DNA from: Asterella californica
Taxonomy: Eukaryota; Streptophyta; Marchantiopsida; Marchantiales; Aytoniaceae
Length of the DNA: 64,000 nucleotides
NCBI GenBank assembly: GCA_036924285.1
Contig: JAYKYS010000001.1
Coordinates: forward strand, 13,851,501-13,915,500
Direction: 5' to 3'
Shown here: positions 12,058-23,016 of the stretch, one piece after another
How the letters are laid out: the number at the start of each line of letters is the position of its first letter
Numbering within the stretch: the stretch's first letter is position 1
Translations under genes and position numbers: made by a program
The notes under the pieces: generated by a model
Seen by the model: the letters and a program-made list of their open reading frames with translations, nothing else
Told to the model about the DNA's origin: nothing
Databases searched by the model: none

Positions 12058-13779
12058 TCATAAAATAATGCATCATGCGATCACATCCAACGTTGTCAAT
12101 GCAGTCTACTCTAGATAGATATAATCGTCAAGATGAAACATACGAATCGATCGTCGATAACCTCCTCCTCGAACAACCGCATATCATAACGTGTTATGCT
12201 TAGAAATGGCTATGTTCTTAAAAGTCATAAACATAACTCTCCGAAATGTCTCGGTTCGTTGAGAACATGCTCTCACACACATATATATATCATCAAGGTT
12301 TAGCAGTTCAACAAAATCACGAAGAATGACCGAAGATAGATATGGATCTCAACCATACATTAGAAAATATGATGAGAAGGAAGCCAAAGACGCTTGGCGA
12401 CTAAATCGATAATCCATAACCAATCATAGTAACTGCACATCTTAGTCTCGTCCATCGATGCACTTCTGCCGGTCTCAAATTGACCTCAAACTTATGACGA
12501 GAAATTCCAACAGTGCTTCCACACTACCTCACCACCAAATCTTACCAAGAACAGATTCAAATGGTACTTATCCACACAACAATCAACCACGACAAAAAAG
12601 AACCACTCCGTGGACGCACGCACCCACAAATCGGAGGTGCCAACGATATGCAAACTCCGGAGATACCACCGGCTGAAATCTACAACCTGAAATCTCTCAA
12701 TCAGATCTCGCAATTCGAGTTCTTCGAGTGATAAACAGTATGTACTCACTCCACCATGTCAACGGACACTAACTAATCACTAAAGTCGAGCCAGGACCTC
12801 CAAGCCCTACCTATGAAGTATATCCTTAGTGGGCTATCTCACCAACTCGCCCTAACGGCACTAACGGTCCTATCAGGATTCGTCACTCCGCACTCGGTCA
12901 ACCTAGCCGAGGTGCCAAACTGACATGACATGTTGGATATACTTCAGTTTGAACTCCATCAGAAATGATTTATGCTTGTGAGAATAAAAAATAACTATAA
13001 GAAATCACATTTGTCACTTGTTAATTATAATTGGATGATATTTACTTGCATCTCTGTGGGTTCGGTCTTAATATTACTGTTTTTGATCATCTTTTGGTTT
13101 TCTTCGTGTTGCATATAGGAAGCTGAATAAATCTTGGCTTCACTGTCGATGATGTTAATGCTAACATTATCCAATAGTAATGAACATAAGTCTAGAGACA
13201 TATATGTTAACGGACAAGCCTGATCTTTCAATATGAAAGAGACAAGAGACGTTTACGACGAGCAGAATATCAAGAACAAATTATAGAAGAAGCTCGCTGT
13301 TTAAAATAAGAGCATTAGAAAAGAGAGCGTGGGTGGAGAACACCTAATTCAAAAGAATGGAAGAGAAAGGAGCCAAGCTTTTGTGAATCAAGTTCACCCC
13401 GGACACCAAAGTCGTTATCTCTTACTTCTCTTAAATCTGCTTAAAGAGATCTTGACTTTGAGGAAGTCACTACTCGACTAAGTTATGAAACTGAAAATCA
13501 AGAAAGAGAAGTACAGTGGAAATCCTTCCTTGAAGTTATCACAGCTTTGTATCAATAGCTATTTACACCCGACCTTGAGATAGGAGATACTTCTGCAGTA
13601 CATGATTCAATGAATCCATCAAACAAAGCAGTAGCAACTAAGGCAGTAGAAGCAGTTACTATCTTTGTGGAACTTTTACCGGTGTAGGAACTGATATTTC
13701 AAGCACTAGTACGGGAGCTTCTTTCTTAACTCCATTCGCTCAGAAGGATAACGTTGTCTCTTATTTATAGCCAACGGCA
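12058..13779. other. Unassigned repeat-rich region
   Basis: No gene is supported. It includes R1 copy 2 (listed separately). The 12,640-12,780 part also resembles DNA just left of R1 copy 3 near 50,820-50,930, so the R1 repeat is longer than its conserved core. From about 13,240 a broken leader to the gag fragment at 13,780 may begin. Confidence 0.4.
12787..12930 (-). repeat. Dispersed repeat R1, copy 2
   Basis: This is a shorter, more diverged copy of the repeat at 11231-11484 and 50945-51202, ending ACTGACATGACA. Confidence 0.6.
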
Positions 13780-14390
13780 GGACCATCACTGTTTAAGAAG
13801 AGGCAAGCTAAAGTAGCAGTTGCTGCAGGAATTGCCCCTGCTAGTCTTGTGCAAGCTGTAGCACCGACAGTAATTGCAACACCTGTCAAGATAGCTCATC
13901 CAATACATAGAGATATAGCAGACCGTATCATGGCAGCTCAACCCATCACAAAACATGGTTACCCAAAATGGAGAGGAAGATCATCAGATGACTTTGAAGA
14001 TGTAGACGCCTACATCAAATTATTTGAACATGTATCGATAACCAACAAACAAGAAGTGAAGATAGATCGGTTGTGGATCTTCCCAAGTCTTCTCATAAAT
14101 AGATCACGTAGTTGGTACAACCATGCTAATAGAGTACCATGAGACATCGATACTTGCGATAAGTTGAAGATGAAGTTCTTGGACCAGTTTTGAGAAATTG
14201 ATTACAATCGTCAAGTGTCAGGAAAATTAACTCGACTGATGAGGGAGAAGAAAGAAAGTTTGAAGGATTATGTGCAGAGGTTTTATAATCTTCTTGATAG
14301 AATCTCACGAGCGGGTGCAGCCAACTCGTACTCCATAGACCAAGCTACAAAACTATTGGTTACATGTTTGCTTATAGAATGGAAATATGG
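13780..14390 (+). pseudogene. Ty3/gypsy gag fragment fused to MT1
   Basis: The plus-strand frame carries a retrotransposon Gag-like core. It reads FEDVDAYIKLFEH, then RSWYNHA, a broken middle, and then KESLKDYVQRFYNLLDRI. The spacing matches the W..F..Y..L..Y..RF..L pattern of plant Ty3/gypsy Gag. In-frame TGA codons lie at about 14,141 and 14,193. It is unlike the gag of MT2 and MT4, and the frame runs straight into the C-terminal DNMT segment of MT1 near 14,390. It is therefore a different element joined to MT1 by deletion or recombination. Confidence 0.65.
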
Positions 14391-14871
14391 TGTCCTAGTG
14401 ATGAACCTAGTGAGACGACCCATTACAATGTTTCCAACTTTGGTGAGCTTTCCAACGTCACATGCTTACAGAGATGGAGGACCTCGGCTTATGTGGGATG
14501 CTCGATTGCAACAGTTGGTGGAGTCCAATACAGATGAGAGCGAGCGAATGATGAGTTTCTCTACGAGTACGACGGTAGTAGTTTCGGTGTCGGAGGCTTC
14601 ACGTCATAGGTATTGGATCAAGCAATGGACTTGAATTGCTTGACATGGATTGTTAGCCTTCACGTCGGATGCGGTTGACGACTCATCAATCGCATCTGAC
14701 GCTGCTCAATCAATCCGACGGTGAGGCGTGTGGAGTTCGTCATCATTGGACATCATGAGATGTCATAGGAGAGAGTGTGGAGCTTGCAGCTAGGACAGTA
14801 GGAGTTTTTCGCACAGTGGCGGTGGATGTTGTTGGTGGTGAGCAGAAGAAACTGTTCCAGAAGCTGCAAGA
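14391..14871 (+). pseudogene. MT1 DNMT, C-terminal fragment
   Basis: It reads MFPTLVSFPTSHAYRDGGPR, RLQQLVESNTDES and MMSFSTSTT, then a decayed SRHRYWIKQWT. These align with the region of MT4 that holds the last motifs of the methyltransferase (VSFPASHAYRDGG ... RRQVLGQAMDLN). The LGQ of motif X is lost here. The catalytic part is absent. One base is missing just before the UAG border compared with MT4. Confidence 0.7.
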
Positions 14872-14880
14872 TAGCAATCA
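14872..14880 (+). promoter_or_regulatory. Candidate stop-codon readthrough site, UAG-CAAUCA (MT1)
   Basis: The stop TAG (14872-14874) between DNMT and RT is followed by CAATCA, matching the CARYYA context of the tobamovirus-type leaky UAG. MT2 (40366-40374) and MT4 (45419-45427) have a TAG at the same aligned position, followed by CAGTTA and CAGTCA. Confidence 0.55.
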
Positions 14881-16420
14881 ACGATTTTGTTCTCTACCTC
14901 TAGCATGATAATAGAGGATACTTGGGAGCCAGAGATTGGACCCAAGCTTATAGGAGAGGAGAGACCAAGAGTTCAGAGATTCCTGAAGAGCCACAAGAAT
15001 TGTTTTGTCTTTAGTAAGAAGGATTTGGGTACCTTAAAGGGACATGGTATACGGATCGACTTGGCTAGTGACATGCCAATCTTTCGACGTCCTTACAAGT
15101 ATAGTGACATGGAGAGAGCCTTGATCTAGAGTAGGGCTCAAGACTTGTTGAAGATTGGATTGGTGGAGATGTCGCATGGAGAGTATGCATCTGCCACAGT
15201 TATTCCAGCAAAGAAAGATATGTATGACAACACACGAATAGACGGATGTGTGGAGACTATCATCCTATCAATTGACAAATGAAGTCCGATAAGTATGCGA
15301 TGTTGATAGATCTTTGATGCAGTGGGGCATGTGAACGTCTTCAGTACTTTGGATCTTCGAGCAGAGTATCATCAGTTGTTGATGAGAGAAGAAGATAAGT
15401 CCAAGACAACATTCTGGAGAATTTACTCTCACGGCAAAGATTGTTTGTATCAATGACGGTTCTTACGGTTGAAGAACGCCCCTGCTGAGTTCCAAAGGGT
15501 GATGGACAGAATCCTAGCAGGATTGGATTTTGTCAGATGTTCTCTTGACGACATCTTAGTCTATAGTGCTATAGTGGAGGAGCACGAGAGACACTTATGA
15601 GATGTGTTCGAGCGGTTGAGAGCTCATGAGTTGAAGTTACATCCTGAGAAGTGCAAGTTCTTTCAGGAGTTGGTAGAGTATCTGGGTCACACCATCTACT
15701 TAGGTGGGTTGGGTTTTCAACAACGAAGGTTGAGGCTATTGCACGTATCTCATGTCTTACAGATGTGAGTCGAGTTCGGACATTTGTTGGTTTGACGAAC
15801 TTCTGTCGTCGATACGTGAAAGAGTTTAGTGCAATTACGAAGTCATTGACCAAGCCGATGAAGGTGGACCAAGAGTGGCAGTGGAGAGATGAGCAAGAGT
15901 GAGCTTTTGTAGAGCTCAAGGATAAGTTGACATCTACTCTCATCTTGAGGAGACCCGTTAGGGCGCGTCCTTTCCAACTGCACATTGATTGGAGTATGTT
16001 GAGACTTGGAGCAATGCTGACTCAGCATGATGATGAGAAAAAGAAGTTCGTGGTGGCATATGTCAATCGTTTCAACAATTCGACAGAGGTGAGGTATAGT
16101 TCGTACGAGAGAGAGTGTTTGACGGCAGTGTCAGCTGTTGCACACTTCGCTATTATCTGTTTGAGAACCCCTTTACTCTCATCACTGATCACCATTCGCT
16201 CAAGTGGTTGATGGAATTTGACAAGCTTACAGAGAAGCTTGCACGATGGGCTCTTATCTTGCAGAAGTATGACTTCCAAGTATACATAGACCTAGAGTTG
16301 CAAACCTAGATGCCGATGGGTTGAGTCGTAATCCATGCACGAGTCAGCAGGATCAAATTGAGGCTCGATGACATGACGAGGTTGATGAGGGGTAGTGTGA
16401 GGATGGCATGCATTTGTCTT
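14875..16420 (+). pseudogene. MT1 reverse transcriptase and RNase H, degraded
   Basis: RT is recognisable from EDTWEPEIGPKLIGEE through DLGTLKGHGIRIDLAS, FSTLDLRAEYHQL and NAPAEFQRVMDRILAG. The active-site YIDD is changed to SLDD (about 15,540-15,555). A TGA followed by CGG (15454-15456) replaces the Trp of YQWRFLPFG, exactly as in MT4. RNase H follows as LRLGAMLTQHDDEKKKFVVA, YSSYERECLTAVSAVAHF and ITDHHSLKWLMEF, in shifted frames. The linker VANLDADGLSRNP ends the domain. There are multiple stops, so it is non-functional. Confidence 0.85.
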
Positions 16421-16974
16421 TCTTTGCGTGTTGATCATGAACTCTAGTATGGATGGTCAGGTCGTATCTTTCTCTGGTCAGAGAGTAGATGATGAGTCTC
16501 CAGATCTTGAGGGTGGAGATGGTGTTAAAGAACAGCGAGATATCCACGACGATGTGACCGTAATGAAGTATCTACGTACTGGCGTGGTGGTAGGCACAGT
16601 AAGTGCCAAGGAGCGAGATCGTGTCCTTCAACGAGCGAAGAGATTTCGACGAAAAGGACGACATGTACTTCGAGTGTGGGATGATGAGAGAGTGCGGATA
16701 GTGTCACATCCATCTCAGAGGGCACAGTTAGTACGACATGTCCATAAGGAGTTGAGATATTTTGGAGTGAAGCGTACACATAGCTACTTCAAGCACAGTA
16801 TTGATGGCGTGGTATGCACATCGATGTGCAGCAGTTTGTCGCACGATGTGGGCTTTGTGATCGAGTACGAGCATCATTTTATGCTCTTACTTCACAGTTA
16901 CACCCCTTATCGATTACAGGGTTGGATTACCGTTGGAGTTTGGATTTTGCAAGACCCTTACCGTTGACTGTACG
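16421..16974 (+). pseudogene. MT1 integrase, N-terminal part (continues at 31,856)
   Basis: The spacer VVSFSGQRVDDESPDLEGGD is followed by the integrase zinc-binding HHCC region: RHVHKELRYFGVKRTHS in one frame, then MHIDVQQFVARCGLCDRVRA in the next. The first catalytic Asp lies in WSLDFARPLPLTV. The sequence is then interrupted by the LTR of Chr1 after the target duplication GTACG. Confidence 0.8.
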
Positions 16975-18081
16975 TTTCGCGCACCTACCGTCTTGTTACG
17001 CCAGCGGAAGCTCTAACTCAGTAGGTCGCAAACTTTACACCGCTAACCTGCAAACACAATCACAAGTTAGCGTCCATGCACCACTTACCTTAGTTCTGTT
17101 TGGTCCGGACCGGAGCCGGACCGTCTCCTTAACCATCAAGCTCAGCAATCTTAAGTCCCGACTTAGATCCGCCTAAGTCGGTCCCAAACATGAGCAAGTC
17201 ACAATATGACTTGGGGCGGACTTCCCATAAAGTCCAGGGTCCCAAACGGTGCCTCCAGCACACCTAGCGGCCCAACCGCCCGTGATGTCCGTATGGGTCT
17301 AGGTTCCCGAACGGTGGTCTAACCCGCCGACTCGTTCTCTAGTCTTGCCCAGCCCTTACATCGTTCCTAAGTCCAGACATCCAAGTCTAGATCCGAACGT
17401 GCCTTGGAACCGGCCTAGCCATCACCTCATGCCCCTGGGGTCGGGTGACTCGTCCTGGCCCACCCAGGCATCGAGCCCCCCCCTCATATATACTTCTGGG
17501 GATCGGCGGCCTCGCCCTCCTCTTTGGTCCTTGAAAATTATACCACAACCCGATTGTGGTTCAGCCATAACTTCCAGCTCGGAGGTCAGATCGAGGAGTG
17601 TTATATATCACTGGAAAGCTCTCGACGAGACCTTTCCAATGATATCTCACTCGCCTCGAGATCTTACGTGGAGCTCCGTCCACGAACTAAAACGTCCCTG
17701 GAGCTCCAACACTTAGCAGTTTTTCCGAAAACTTGTGGTCCAGACCCAGGGTCGAACCCTGTGGTTCGTCTGCGTCTCGGACCCACGTCTCGGTCCCGCG
17801 TCTCGGACCCACGTCTCAGACCTATGTCTGAGACTCATGTTTCAGTCCATTCCCAGACTCGCCTCCTTAGGTCAGCGTTCGTCTGGGGCCCTCTTGGGGT
17901 AGGCCCTTGTGTCCTAACCCAAGGTTCCAACCTTGGTTCAAAGAACTACTTAGGGTTCATCTGATCCCGACTTGCAGGTCAAGCCGTTAAGTCCTACTCG
18001 CAGCGTTCACAACCTAGCGCAAGTCCGCTAGGGTTCTGTTGTTCGCGTCTGTGCCCGATCTTGAGAATGAGAGGCGCGACA
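16975..18081 (-). repeat. 3' LTR of Chr1 (1,107 bp)
   Basis: It matches 24879-25778 plus 31624-31855 throughout, apart from a 24-bp gap near 17,430 and scattered substitutions. It contains a short imperfect tandem array of CGTCTCGGACCCA-like units at about 17,768-17,840, present in both LTRs. Confidence 0.9.
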
Positions 18082-18094
18082 CTCACCCCCAATT
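18082..18094 (-). other. Polypurine tract of Chr1
   Basis: On the minus strand it reads AATTGGGGGTGAG, directly before the TGTCGCGC start of the 3' LTR. This is the expected position of the plus-strand primer. Confidence 0.75.
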
Positions 18095-18822
18095 TGGAGG
18101 TTGATGCCCTCATCAACAATGATCCTTTAAGTTAACACCAAGTTCAAAATGGGTAGCCAACCCTTTGGCGTCTGAATTGCGTTCTGGTAGCTAACCCGCA
18201 ATTCCCTTCTTGGCTTGAGTCTTAAGTGGTCGTTAGAACACTTAGAAAATTCCAACTAGTCTCAGGAAAAGCCTTACCTTTTTGGCTTACCCTAAACAAA
18301 ACTAGTTGACAACTTCTAAACATTCTACTTAAGACTCTAACTTGCTAACTATAAGTATTCACACCTACTTACAAGGTCCCCCGAAACTCACTTTCCGGTC
18401 GCAATCTGATTTGACTTAGACGCGAGACTAAGTTTACTTTGTAGAAAATCACAAAGCAAGATCACCCCAAGCCCCAAGACAAGTATGAAATTTCATACTT
18501 GCTTTGCCAACGCTACGGCAAACCTAAGTCTTGACATCAAGACTTAGTCTTGACATCAAGACTTAGTCTTGATTTAGATGCTTATCCAAACCAGCTCGCT
18601 TCCTTTGAGTGTGCTTCGTTCCTCCTCTTGACAACATCCTAGGCATCTGATCAGAACTAGTCATAGCCATGCACTACCAATACACTTAGACAAAATTTCA
18701 AGAAACAAAATCTTTATTTCCAAATTCAAGTACAAAGTCCATCGGCCCAAATCGCCTCAAGTTGCTACTCATATGGTTCGTCGTTTCTTCACCCCTCGCT
18801 GGAAGGAGATGTCCTCATCTTG
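18095..18822. other. 3' untranslated region of Chr1
   Basis: No coding was seen between the chromodomain stop and the polypurine tract. A 19-bp unit CTTAGTCTTGACATCAAGA is repeated in tandem about 2.5 times near 18,525-18,575, and the unit is partly self-complementary. Confidence 0.5.
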
Positions 18823-19351
18823 CTAACGCCCTTGTTGTCCTTGTCTCCGTTTGAATAGGTCCAATACTTCGCTCGCATGTGCGAGATCTTCCTCTGGCAC
18901 CAAAGTTGCTTCCTTCAAATGGTAACCACGCCATTTGACCAAGTACTCCATCCGGTTTGATTTGCGCCGAGATCGCAAAATGGACTCCACCTCATATTCA
19001 CCTTGCACGACATCAGGTTGAGGCCTGAGTACTTGTTTACGCTCCGGCCGCAAATCATCCTTGAAGTATTTCTTTAATAAAGAAACATGGAAAGTCGGAT
19101 GCAACTGCCACTCGCGAGGAAGGTCTAATGTATAGACATCTTCATGCGGATTCTTGACAATGACAAAAGGTCCCGCGAACTTCAATGAAAACTTCGCCGA
19201 TATTTCCTTCGGAAGTGTGAAGTTTTTCGTACTTAACCATACTTCTTCGCCCACTTGAAACTTCACTTGCCGCCGATGTTTCTTTACCTGCTTCGTGTAT
19301 CGTTGCTGCGCCTTCTCGAGGTTCTTCTTAACTTGCTCCTCGCTGTCGGAG
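18823..19351 (-). pseudogene. Chr1 integrase C-terminus and chromodomain, cut from pol by a solo LTR
   Basis: The open frame runs from the insertion border (EEQVKKNLEKAQQRY, KKHRRQVKFQVGEEVW) to the stop at 18,823. It includes the GPY/F-like KFAGPFVIVK and VSLLKKYFKDD, then a chromodomain (YEVESILRSRRKSNR ... YLVKWRGYHLKEATLVPEE). Chromodomains guide integration of chromoviruses by binding methylated histone H3. The Tyr and first Trp of the aromatic cage are present. The usual Trp of EATWEP is Leu here, which should weaken binding. A 1.3-kb insertion separates it from the rest of integrase. Confidence 0.85.
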
Positions 19352-20671
19352 TGTGATCCGTCTACCTAGGAAAGCGCCGGGCTTCTGGCTGTGGTTGTTT
19401 ACTCAAGAGGTTGGCTTCCAGGTCACAACAGGAGCTATAAACACTCACACATGAGTGTAGGATCCTCTAATATGCTCAAAAGCAAAATTTAGGTCTCACT
19501 AGTAGTAATAGGTTTAGACGGTGAACTTTGGCACTCAAAGAGAGGAAAACTATGAAGGTTTAGACTTCTAAACTTGCCCTACATGTGAATGAGGTACTAC
19601 TGAACACACACACGAACTTTCAGCCTGAGACTGAATTCTAGCAGCGAGATGTTGACAGAAAAGTTCTGAGTAATAGAATTATGGTAATTTTTGACACCTA
19701 GACAGCTATTCTGACCTAGAACAGAGAATTGGCTCGATGAATTTCAAATATTCTCACAGTATTTGAAGTCTACAGGATGCTGAACATCCCTGTGAAATTA
19801 GGACTCTTGATTGTTTGTAGAACTCCAGATCTCCTTCTCTAAAGTCGCTGCTCTAGATTAAGAGCTTTTCAGACCGCCTCTGCTTTAGCGGCCGCCCTGA
19901 ATTACTCAGTTACTCAATCGGTATGAAACTTTTTGGGAAATCGTAGCCCTGCTGGCAAGAAAGCAACCACGAAGTTTTGAAGCGATTTCTTCAATTCTGC
20001 TGCAAGTGACACTGAAAACTCCAAAATCAACAAAAGTGATGCAGTTTTGGCATAATCCGAACTTCACTTGGGCATAACTTCGTCTTTATTGCCTCAAATC
20101 GATCGAAAATTTCACTGACAGTGCTTGGCTCGACGAGCTCTATCTCCCTGTTCTCTCAGATTTTGAAGATCCCTCACCAAATACTCGAACTCCACTCTAG
20201 AGCTTTGTTTCTAAACTTAGAGTTTTACAATAGACAAAAATGGACCAATGGGAGTTCATAGCTCCACTTGACTGTCCTTTTGTGCCTTAAACTACCTGGT
20301 AACTTATCTACACTCATAGGCTACCACGTCAAGCCCCTTAGAGTGCCAGCGTAAAACTTAAACTACCTAAAACGACACGTAGCCCCAAAAATTAACTTAA
20401 ATCAGCTAGAAAGCGTGCATGGGCGACAAGTAAGTACAACCCATGAGCTCAAACCCCTATCAGCATGGAAACCCTAAGTTATGTACATTGAACGTCATAG
20501 ACAAGTAAGAAGTCACTTGCACAAGCGCACAAATACTTGAACAAGATAACTAACATACTATCAGCCTACTAGGACTCAAAATAGTGTTAACACCGTATGC
20601 AAAGGTGTCAAACATATACATAAAGGACTAGAAGTAATATGAACTAACTTCTAGAACTACCAAACCTAAGC
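19352..20671 (-). repeat. Solo LTR inserted in Chr1 pol (relative of the complex C LTR)
   Basis: It is flanked by GTCGGAG on both sides (19345-19351, 20672-20678), consistent with a 5-7-bp target duplication. The minus-strand sequence is homologous to the LTR at 32295-33789. Shared landmarks are the block around CACTGACAGTG, the CAATGGGAGTTCATAGCT block, and the GTAGACGGATCACA end. The 5' third is more diverged. Only a single LTR is left, so an element once here was lost by LTR recombination. It disrupts the integrase tail. Confidence 0.75.
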
Positions 20672-23016
20672 GTCGGAGTAGAAGTCAAGCATGTAGCCGC
20701 CAAATGGCGGACATCGCGCCGCTGCATTGCCGCCACCAACTCTTTAGCTGATGGTTGCCGTGTTCTTGGTCGTGCCGATGTAGAACTCCCTGCAAGAGTC
20801 AAGTCAAGAGGCCCTTCTGGCTCACGTCCGTAAGCCAGTAAGAAAGGCGATTCACCGGTTACCGAATGCTTCGTGGAATTGTAGCAATACTCCGCAAGAC
20901 TGAGCCACTCCGCCCAATCACTTTGGTCCGCGCTCACATAATTCCTCAAGTATTGATTCAGAACCGAGTTAACTCGTTCCGTTTGCCCATTTGTTTCTGG
21001 ATGAAAGGCGGTACTAAATTTTAACTTAGTCCCCAATTTTTGGAACAAGTGTTTCCAAAAGGCACTTGTGAACTTAGAGTCTCTATCTGAAATAATACTC
21101 CGAGGCAATCCATGTGAACACCACCAAGTATCTAAGAACAACCGAGAAGTCATGAACGCTGTTGCAGTATCCAAGGTCGGAGCAAACTTCGCTAGTTTGC
21201 TAAACCGATCAACTATCACAAAAATCGCATTGTATCCATTCGAGTCAGGCAGAGAGGTAATGAAGTCCATGCTAATGCTTTCCCAAGGTCGGACTGGAAT
21301 CGGCAAAGGATGAAGCAACCCTTGTTTCTTCTCATAAGAAACGCGGTTCGCTTGATAGGTTACACATGTTTTCACGAAGTGGGCAACATCGTCTTTCATG
21401 TGGGGCCAATAAAACTTTTTAGCGATTATTGCTAAAGTGGACTTTTCTCCTTTATGGTCTGATAAGGGCACATCGTGGGATTCTTTTAACAACTTGGTCC
21501 TAAGTTTTCCTTGTCCCACATAAATCTGACTTTGCTTGAACATGAGTAAACCATGTCTTAGCTGCATGTTCTGCAACTTCACCCCTCGCTTGAGTTGTTC
21601 CAAGTATTCCTTCGCTTGGTCATCGCCCATGTAACCTTCACGTATTCGCCTCTCCAAATCTGCATCCTTATGATACATAGCTCGCAAAATCTGTGTTGAC
21701 GATGGAAGATATTCCTCCTTGCGACTCAAGGCGTCAAGAACCACATTGTCCTTTCCCGCTTTGTGGATTAATTCCACGTTCATGAGCGCCAAGGCATCAT
21801 GCCACCGTAGTTGCTTTGGCGTCACCCGATCTTGTGTTTCAAAGTACTTGAGCGAAATATTATCAGTATACACTTGGGTTTTGTGAAGTCTTAAGTAATG
21901 CCGCCATTTCCTCAAGCAATGAACCACCGCGAACAGTTCCTTCTCGTGAGTCGGCCAACGACTCTCCGTCCCAGATAACTTCTTGCTTTCGTATGCTACA
22001 GGTTTTCCATCCTGCACCAACACTCCGCCAATCGCATAGTCGCTCGCGTCCGTGTGCATCCCGAATGATTTGTCGAACTCTGGCAGCTTCAAAACTGATG
22101 CCTTTGACAAAATAATTTTGATCGTCTGAAACGCAGCATCCACCTCCTTGGTCCAACTTACCTGTGCGTCTTTGCCCGTCCAGTCCGTCAGCGGCTTCGC
22201 GATCTTTGAAAACCCCTTCACATACTTGCGGTAGAACTGCGCCAATCCTAAGAATCGTCGCATCCTCTTCACTGTAGTCGGAGGCTCCCAAGTCACAATC
22301 GCGTCCACCTTCTGCATATCCGGGCCGACTCCTTCTGCACTAATGACATGTCCCAAGAAGTTAATGCGCTCCAAACCAAACTCACTCTTGTCAATGTTGG
22401 CAAACAGCTTATGCTCCCCCAACTTCGTCAACACCACCCTTAGCTGCTCCGCGTGCGACTCCAAGATTTTGGAGTAGATCAAGATGTCGTCGATGTAAAC
22501 GATGACAAACTCATCCATCTCCTCGCGAAAAATTGTGTTCATCAATGTAGTGAACGTCGAAGGGGCGTTGCAGAGTCCAAATGGCATCACCACGAATTCA
22601 AAGGATCCGTATCTGGTTCGACAAGCGGTCTTCTCATCATCTGGGTCAGCTATCCGGATTTGGTAATATCCCGACTTCAAGTCTATCCTGCTGAAGTACT
22701 TTGCGCCCGCTAACCTATCAAAGAGGTCATCTATCCTTGACAAAGGATAATTATTCTTCACCGTCACCTTATTGAGTGCACGATAATCTACGCAGAGTCG
22801 TAACTTCCCATCCTTCTTCTTTGCAAAAAGAACTGGGGCTCCATAAGGTGACTTGCTGGTTCGAATATATCCCCGCGCTAATAGCTCGCTGAGTTGTCTT
22901 TTCAACTCAAGGAGTTCCACCTGATTGAGTCGGTAAGGGGCTTTGGAAGGTGGTTCTGATCCTGGCAAGACTTCGATCCACCACCCGCCTTGGAGGTAAC
23001 TCAGCAGGTAACTCAT
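20644..23016 (-). CDS. Chr1 pol: reverse transcriptase, RNase H, integrase core
   Basis: This is a 790-residue frame. RT spans about 15-250 with D112 in [12 protein letters not shown] and the YIDD box at 174-177. RNase H spans about 290-430 with [10 protein letters not shown] (D323), [19 protein letters not shown] and VLDALSR. Integrase has H514 and H521, then C551, but Tyr554 replaces the fourth zinc ligand. The catalytic triad is D584, D644, E680, with 35 residues between the last two as in DD35E. The frame overlaps gag-pro by 110 bp in another phase. The protein ends in foreign residues at the solo LTR insertion (20,671), losing the chromodomain. It copies element RNA to DNA and integrates it; this copy should not work. 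Confidence 0.9.
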   Translation of the reverse strand: MSYLLSYLQGGWWIEVLPGSEPPSKAPYRLNQVELLELKRQLSELLARGYIRTSKSPYGAPVLFAKKKDGKLRLCVDYRALNKVTVKNNYPLSRIDDLFDRLAGAKYFSRIDLKSGYYQIRIADPDDEKTACRTRYGSFEFVVMPFGLCNAPSTFTTLMNTIFREEMDEFVIVYIDDILIYSKILESHAEQLRVVLTKLGEHKLFANIDKSEFGLERINFLGHVISAEGVGPDMQKVDAIVTWEPPTTVKRMRRFLGLAQFYRKYVKGFSKIAKPLTDWTGKDAQVSWTKEVDAAFQTIKIILSKASVLKLPEFDKSFGMHTDASDYAIGGVLVQDGKPVAYESKKLSGTESRWPTHEKELFAVVHCLRKWRHYLRLHKTQVYTDNISLKYFETQDRVTPKQLRWHDALALMNVELIHKAGKDNVVLDALSRKEEYLPSSTQILRAMYHKDADLERRIREGYMGDDQAKEYLEQLKRGVKLQNMQLRHGLLMFKQSQIYVGQGKLRTKLLKESHDVPLSDHKGEKSTLAIIAKKFYWPHMKDDVAHFVKTCVTYQANRVSYEKKQGLLHPLPIPVRPWESISMDFITSLPDSNGYNAIFVIVDRFSKLAKFAPTLDTATAFMTSRLFLDTWWCSHGLPRSIISDRDSKFTSAFWKHLFQKLGTKLKFSTAFHPETNGQTERVNSVLNQYLRNYVSADQSDWAEWLSLAEYCYNSTKHSVTGESPFLLAYGREPEGPLDLTLAGSSTSARPRTRQPSAKELVAAMQRRDVRHLAATCLTSTPTLRFGSSRS

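Larger units (their letters stand above)
14391..16974 (+). mobile_element. MT1: truncated copy of the DNMT-encoding Ty3/gypsy family (first part)
   Basis: It contains, in order, the C-terminal part of the DNMT, the UAG readthrough-like border, RT, RNase H, and the integrase zinc finger with the first catalytic Asp region. The copy is cut at 16,974 by the Chr1 insertion and resumes at 31,856, as shown by the 5-bp duplication GTACG on both sides (16970-16974 and 31856-31860). The missing gag, protease and 5' DNMT are replaced by the foreign gag fragment upstream. Many stops and frameshifts make it inactive. Confidence 0.85.
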
